Origin: Spirosoma endbachense
GTDB taxonomy: Bacteria > Bacteroidota > Bacteroidia > Cytophagales > Spirosomataceae
DNA: 64,000 bases
NCBI RefSeq assembly: GCF_010233585.1
Contig: NZ_CP045997.1
Location: 3,125,779-3,189,778, forward strand
Direction: 5' to 3'
Part shown: positions 60,354 through 64,000 of the stretch, one piece after another
Layout: every line of letters begins with the position of its first letter
How positions within the stretch are numbered: the first letter of the stretch is position 1
Notes under the pieces: generated by a model
What the model was told of the DNA's origin: nothing
Database searches by the model: none
What the model saw: only the letters and a program-made list of their open reading frames with translations
Position numbers and translations under genes: made by a program

Positions 60354-61166
60354 TCAAGAACTTATTCCAACCGGAGCCGTTTCTTTGAATAGGTTATCGG
60401 TTGTTTTTAAACAGTTAGGGGTATAACTGTTGTGGTAACTAACCCGAGCCGCTTCAAGATGGTAATAATGGTGTAACCGGAGCAACCGGAATACAGACAC
60501 TACCGCAATGACACCCGTCAAAGGAGCCAGCCAGTATAGCCAGTAATCAGTAAAGTACTGACTAACGATGGCAGGCCCAAAACTACGCGCCGGATTCGTA
60601 CTACATCCGGAAAAAGGAGCCTCGGCCCAAACCATAAATCCGTATAGAAAAGGGATCGTATAAGGCGTATAATTCCGAAGTTTTTTATTGCCAACAAACA
60701 GGAACAGAAGAATAATCAGGCAGGCCGTGGTCAACGCTTCGCCAATAAATGCCACTTGTATGCCTGCATCACCGGGCAACGTAATTCCATAGCGTATGCT
60801 TTGGCCTTGTTGCTCCCAAAATAACAACGGCAGACTGCCAATGATGGCCCCAATTAACTGGCTACAGACGTAGCCAATCATGATACGGGTTTTCATTTTA
60901 CCCCGAAGCCAGAAAGCTATACTTACGGCCGGATTGATGTGTGCTCCGCTGATTTTACCGACTGGCGACAGTGTTATCAGGCAACCCGTTAAACCAAACA
61001 GAAAACCGGTTATGACCCGACGTAACGATTCTGAGGGTACGAGCGTTGCCATGACAGATCCTGTTCCCCAGTTGAAAATAACAACACTCAACCCGATAAA
61101 AAGCAAGAGAGCGGTCCCTACCAATTCGGCGCCGAAAAGCGCTGTATTAGAACGAGTTGATGCCAT
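60354..61166 (-). CDS. MIP/aquaporin-family channel
   Basis: 270 residues with six membrane helices and two half-helices. NPA motifs: N78-P-A80 in SGAHINPAVS and N191-P-A193 in CSTNPARSFGPA. It moves water or small neutral solutes across the inner membrane. The Arg after the second NPA is present. The C-terminus is about 40 residues longer than usual. Not next to glycerol kinase or other glycerol genes, so aquaporin is more likely than glycerol facilitator. Convergent with the EEP gene, 27 bases apart. Confidence 0.93.
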   Translation of the reverse strand: MASTRSNTALFGAELVGTALLLFIGLSVVIFNWGTGSVMATLVPSESLRRVITGFLFGLTGCLITLSPVGKISGAHINPAVSIAFWLRGKMKTRIMIGYVCSQLIGAIIGSLPLLFWEQQGQSIRYGITLPGDAGIQVAFIGEALTTACLIILLFLFVGNKKLRNYTPYTIPFLYGFMVWAEAPFSGCSTNPARSFGPAIVSQYFTDYWLYWLAPLTGVIAVVSVFRLLRLHHYYHLEAARVSYHNSYTPNCLKTTDNLFKETAPVGISS

Positions 61167-61337
61167 AAGGGTTGTATCTGATCAAAATACAAAGATCGGC
61201 AAGCCCTGGCACAAATTGATTTAGTACAATTTAAATTAGTTGTATCTATCTAATAGATAATTAAATAAAAACAATTATTTCCCTACATTTCTAACTATAT
61301 CACAAATAAATCGTGTGTCTTACTAAGGCAGCCTAAG

Positions 61338-62288
61338 CTATTTGCCAATGGTTTGTAAAAAATGCTGAGTATCTCGAATCCACGCTTGTTTGTATTGTTT
61401 TAAAAAATTTTCATGTCCGGCAAGCGGATACGTTATCAGCTCCTTTTTGCCGGTTAGATTTTTATAAATGGCATCAATTTCCTGCCTGCTTACATTCTTA
61501 TCCTGTTCGCCGTAAAGTAGTAGTGTTGGGCATTTTACGCGCGTTGCATAGTCGGTTGGGTTATGCCCGAACGCCCAAAAGTCATTCTGAAAACCTCCCC
61601 AAAAAACCAGCAGTCCGGCCATTGGAAACGAAGGAACTTTCATAACCGTAAACCTTGCACAAGTCGTTTGATACATTGACCCAAAGGGGCATTCAAGTAT
61701 GATTCCCTTTGGACTAAGTGGGTAATCATAAAGTGCCTTCAAAATCGCAACGGCTCCCTGCGATGTTCCAAATAAATAAATGCGTTTCTCTCCATTCCTG
61801 ACCAAATAATCAAATGCAGTTTTTACTTCCTCGGCTTCTTTAAATCCAATGGTTGTTTGATTCCCCTCAGACTCGCCACTTCCCATAAAGTCCACCAAAA
61901 AAGTATTGTATCCCTGTTTTATAAACTCATCCGACTTATCAAGCATTCTTGATTTATCACCAGCATAGCCATGGAATAAAATTATAGTCCCTTTCGCGCT
62001 ATCGGCCTTTATATGCCAGCATCCGATTGCCTTGTTGCTTTGAAGCTTTACGGTTTCAAACGGCTGTGTTGGCTTCATTTTATTTTTTGGCCTTGGATTA
62101 TTTATGCCAAAAAGCAACGGTTCTATTTTATCGATCACCGAGAGTTTGTCCGGGCTTTCCGTGATTTTACCTTCAGTATCAGCGAAATGTGTAAACTTGT
62201 AGGCGTGAAAAAAGGCAACAATATTCACCAAAATGAAGCCAAAGGCTAATGCCCAAAGTGTACGTCTTTTTGATTTCTGTCTGTTCAT
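61338..62288 (-). CDS. Alpha/beta hydrolase (AT-rich gene)
   Basis: 316 residues. N-terminal membrane helix about 11-29 anchors it. Nucleophile S176 in LFGTSQGAVAI (Gly-x-Ser-x-Gly), acid in LLYGEQDKNVS near 255, His in AGHENF near 296, and an oxyanion HGYAGDKSRM loop near 106. It likely hydrolyses an ester or peptide substrate at the periplasmic face. The gene looks AT-rich: two lines I counted gave about 38 and 43% GC against about 52-55% in neighbouring genes, and codons end more often in A or T. It may have been acquired from a lower-GC member of the phylum. Confidence 0.9.
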   Translation of the reverse strand: MNRQKSKRRTLWALAFGFILVNIVAFFHAYKFTHFADTEGKITESPDKLSVIDKIEPLLFGINNPRPKNKMKPTQPFETVKLQSNKAIGCWHIKADSAKGTIILFHGYAGDKSRMLDKSDEFIKQGYNTFLVDFMGSGESEGNQTTIGFKEAEEVKTAFDYLVRNGEKRIYLFGTSQGAVAILKALYDYPLSPKGIILECPFGSMYQTTCARFTVMKVPSFPMAGLLVFWGGFQNDFWAFGHNPTDYATRVKCPTLLLYGEQDKNVSRQEIDAIYKNLTGKKELITYPLAGHENFLKQYKQAWIRDTQHFLQTIGK

Positions 62289-62477
62289 TTGCTAATAGCC
62301 AAGTATCAGATTTTTTTAAATATATAAAATTTATAATTATACATACTTTTCCTGGATTTAACAGATAGTATCAACAGTTTCATTGCTCTACGCTAAACAA
62401 AAAAATCAGGGTCCGGATAGATCATATTATGAAAATATAGCCTATTCGAATCCTGATTCCAATTAATCTAAATTACT

Positions 62478-63476
62478 CTATTTCGACGCTAAATGAGCGG
62501 CTACTTCAGCTAAACGAGTGGCATAACCCCATTCGTTATCGTACCAGGCCGCAACGGATAACAGGTCACCCTGTTTGGCCGTCAAAGGCAGGTCAATAAT
62601 CGATGAGTGTGGATCAGCCACAATTCGGTTCGATGCCCATTCGCCTTCGAGTACATCCATGACACCATTGAGCGGACCTTCAGCGGCCGCTTTCCGGAAT
62701 GCCTCGTTTACTTCCTCAACCGAGCAGTCTTTTTCGGTCAGCAGGTTCAATTCGGCGATACTGCCTGTCCGAACCGGTACGCGATAGGCTTTACCCGTGA
62801 TTTGCAAATCTGGCCAGATGAATTTCAGTGCCTTGGCCGCACCCGACGAAGACGGAATTACGTTCTCAGCCGCTGCCCACGAATCGCGCCGGTCTTTCAT
62901 TGGCTGGTCGGTCAGCGACTGGGTATTGGTATAGGCATGAACCGTGGAGAACAGGCCCGATTTGATGCCAAAATTATCTTTAATAACCTTTACAACAGCC
63001 GCCAGCGCATTGGTTGTACAACTGGCCATGCTGATGATTTTGTGTTTTTCCGGATCGAATGTTTCCAGGTTAATACCCTTCAGCAATACGGCATCACAAT
63101 CGTCCAGCGTTTTACTGGCCGCACTGATCAGGACACGTTTAGCACCCCGGTCGATGTGAGCCTGCGCTATCGAGCGAACTGTCGCCCGCCCTGTACAGTC
63201 AATTACCAGATCGACGCCCATAGCGCCCCAATCTGGAATTTCTTTTGCCGAATTGTAATAGGGGATGTCACGATCGCCAATTTTCAGATGGCCTTCTGTT
63301 CCACTAACAGGCTCATGCCAGCGACCGTAGTTGGTATCTACAGAAAAAAGGGCTGCCAGTGTAGATTCATCTTTGATGTCGGCGATAGCGACAGGCGTAA
63401 AGAGGTTATCGCGCAGAGCGATTCGGAGAGCTGTACGACCAATCCGGCCGAAACCAAACAAAGCAATTTTGCTCAT
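62478..63476 (-). CDS. gapA: Glyceraldehyde-3-phosphate dehydrogenase (NAD type)
   Basis: 332 residues from the ATG at 63476 (MSKIALFGFGRIGR); the longer frame is not supported. Rossmann motif GFGRIGR at 8-14 and Asp33 in ADIKDE for NAD preference. Catalytic Cys153 in SMASCTTNALA and H180 in STVHAYTNTQ. It catalyses the reversible NAD-linked oxidation of glyceraldehyde 3-phosphate in glycolysis. The next gene, on the other strand, is gpmA, another glycolytic enzyme; the 261-base gap between them must hold both promoters. Confidence 0.96.
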   Translation of the reverse strand: MSKIALFGFGRIGRTALRIALRDNLFTPVAIADIKDESTLAALFSVDTNYGRWHEPVSGTEGHLKIGDRDIPYYNSAKEIPDWGAMGVDLVIDCTGRATVRSIAQAHIDRGAKRVLISAASKTLDDCDAVLLKGINLETFDPEKHKIISMASCTTNALAAVVKVIKDNFGIKSGLFSTVHAYTNTQSLTDQPMKDRRDSWAAAENVIPSSSGAAKALKFIWPDLQITGKAYRVPVRTGSIAELNLLTEKDCSVEEVNEAFRKAAAEGPLNGVMDVLEGEWASNRIVADPHSSIIDLPLTAKQGDLLSVAAWYDNEWGYATRLAEVAAHLASK

Positions 63477-63737
63477 AATAATTGGTTGGTATGTGAAGGA
63501 AAAATCGCCGGTTAGTAACGGCAACCGACGCACCATTAATTGAGATTAGCTCAATTTGACAACACACTAAATCAGGTGGCGGTTTCAAAAAAATCAGTTT
63601 TCGCAGGGCGTCCCTACAGATTTAGTTGGCAAGGAGAAGTAAGAAGCCATTAGAATCACTTTAGCCGGGAACCAATCCTTTGGCAAACACTTTGTGACTC
63701 AAACGAGTACTAGTAAACAGGACCATTCGCCCACCTC

Positions 63738-64000
63738 ATGCCTTTATTTGTCATCGTCCGACACGGACAATCGCAGTGGAATCTGGAAAACCGATTCACG
63801 GGTAATGTAGACACGCCCCTGACTGATCTTGGTCGGCATGAAGCCCGAGAAGCAGGAATCCTGCTAAAAGACGATCGGTTCGGCATTGGATTTACATCCG
63901 AATTGCAGCGAGCTATTGAAACGATGGCTATTATCCTGCAGGAAACCGGACAGACCGACCTCCCCATCCAACGCAATGCAGCCCTCAACGAACGCATGTA
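63738..64000 (+). CDS. gpmA: 2,3-bisphosphoglycerate-dependent phosphoglycerate mutase (cut by window end)
   Basis: The first 87 residues are visible. The RHG motif (R8-H9-G10 in VIVRHGQSQWN) supplies the phospho-histidine. NRFTGNVDTPLTDLGRHEA and the SELQRAIETM segment with its conserved Arg are typical. The enzyme interconverts 3- and 2-phosphoglycerate in glycolysis. The C-terminal two thirds lie outside the window. Start is the ATG at 63738. Confidence 0.92.
   Translation, partial: MPLFVIVRHGQSQWNLENRFTGNVDTPLTDLGRHEAREAGILLKDDRFGIGFTSELQRAIETMAIILQETGQTDLPIQRNAALNERM

Noticed and set aside
62289..62477. Terminator or riboswitch in the AT-rich gap after the GAPDH gene
   Set aside because: Only a 7-bp AATCAGG/CCTGATT pairing is visible over a long loop, too weak to call.
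62607..63515. 302-residue ORF antisense to the GAPDH gene
   Set aside because: GAPDH is certain from its Cys and His motifs; the antisense frame is an artefact of codon bias.

Overview
The window is a piece of chromosome from a Bacteroidota bacterium of the Cytophagales type, most probably Spirosoma or a close relative. The basis is a SusC/SusD pair under an ECF sigma/FecR switch, a type IX secretion type B C-terminal domain, LytTR/LytS-type signalling, many signal-peptide lipoproteins, near absence of Shine-Dalgarno sequences, and TAnnTTTG-type -7 promoter boxes. GC is about 50% (judged by eye). No tRNA, rRNA, CRISPR array, insertion sequence or prophage was seen.

Layout. 1-4829: a truncated CheY-like regulator, a WapI-type immunity-like protein and a 1231-residue hybrid histidine kinase. 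5033-8100: three exported proteins in one direction (PKD lipoprotein, membrane-anchored protein, duplicated beta-sandwich protein). 8168-17610 (minus strand): a six-gene operon with a VWA-like lipoprotein, a three-helix membrane protein, a tubulin/FtsZ-like protein, an 1186-residue actin/Hsp70-fold ATPase, a membrane coiled-coil protein and a membrane WG-repeat protein. This is the most unusual part of the window. 17924-31584 (plus strand): mainly housekeeping and envelope genes: Big_5 lipoprotein, ankyrin membrane protein, ksgA, mgtE, an acetyltransferase, dtd with DUF2237, an O-methyltransferase, a MltD-like LysM transglycosylase, a type IX-secreted surface protein, DUF3109 and an alkyltransferase-like protein. 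31672-36835 (minus): a serine hydrolase/LytS/LytTR operon, a lipoprotein and lgt. 36930-40190 (plus): yidD, a GroES-like protein, DUF4174, a CAP protein and a BrkB/YihY protein.

40242-50957 (minus) is a nutrient-uptake locus read sigma factor, FecR, SusC with STN domain, SusD, BASS-type transporter, RraA-like enzyme, enolase-superfamily enzyme. The two enzymes carry export signals, which suggests periplasmic processing of a sugar-acid-like compound before or during uptake. 51427-52767 pairs a protealysin-like M4 protease with an emfourin-type inhibitor. 52953-56192 holds an ABC exporter and a cytochrome c/sugar dehydrogenase. 56426-59099 (minus) holds a ThuA protein and a GH9 glucanase. The end has an EEP-family hydrolase, an aquaporin, an AT-rich alpha/beta hydrolase that may be acquired, GAPDH and the start of gpmA.

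Intergenic DNA carries several long palindromes. Two (38276-38365 and 56322-56403) share the same loop-side core and look like a dispersed repeat family. Others (1073-1129, 21896-21963, 40171-40226) are built from low-complexity words and sit at gene ends, two of them between convergent genes.
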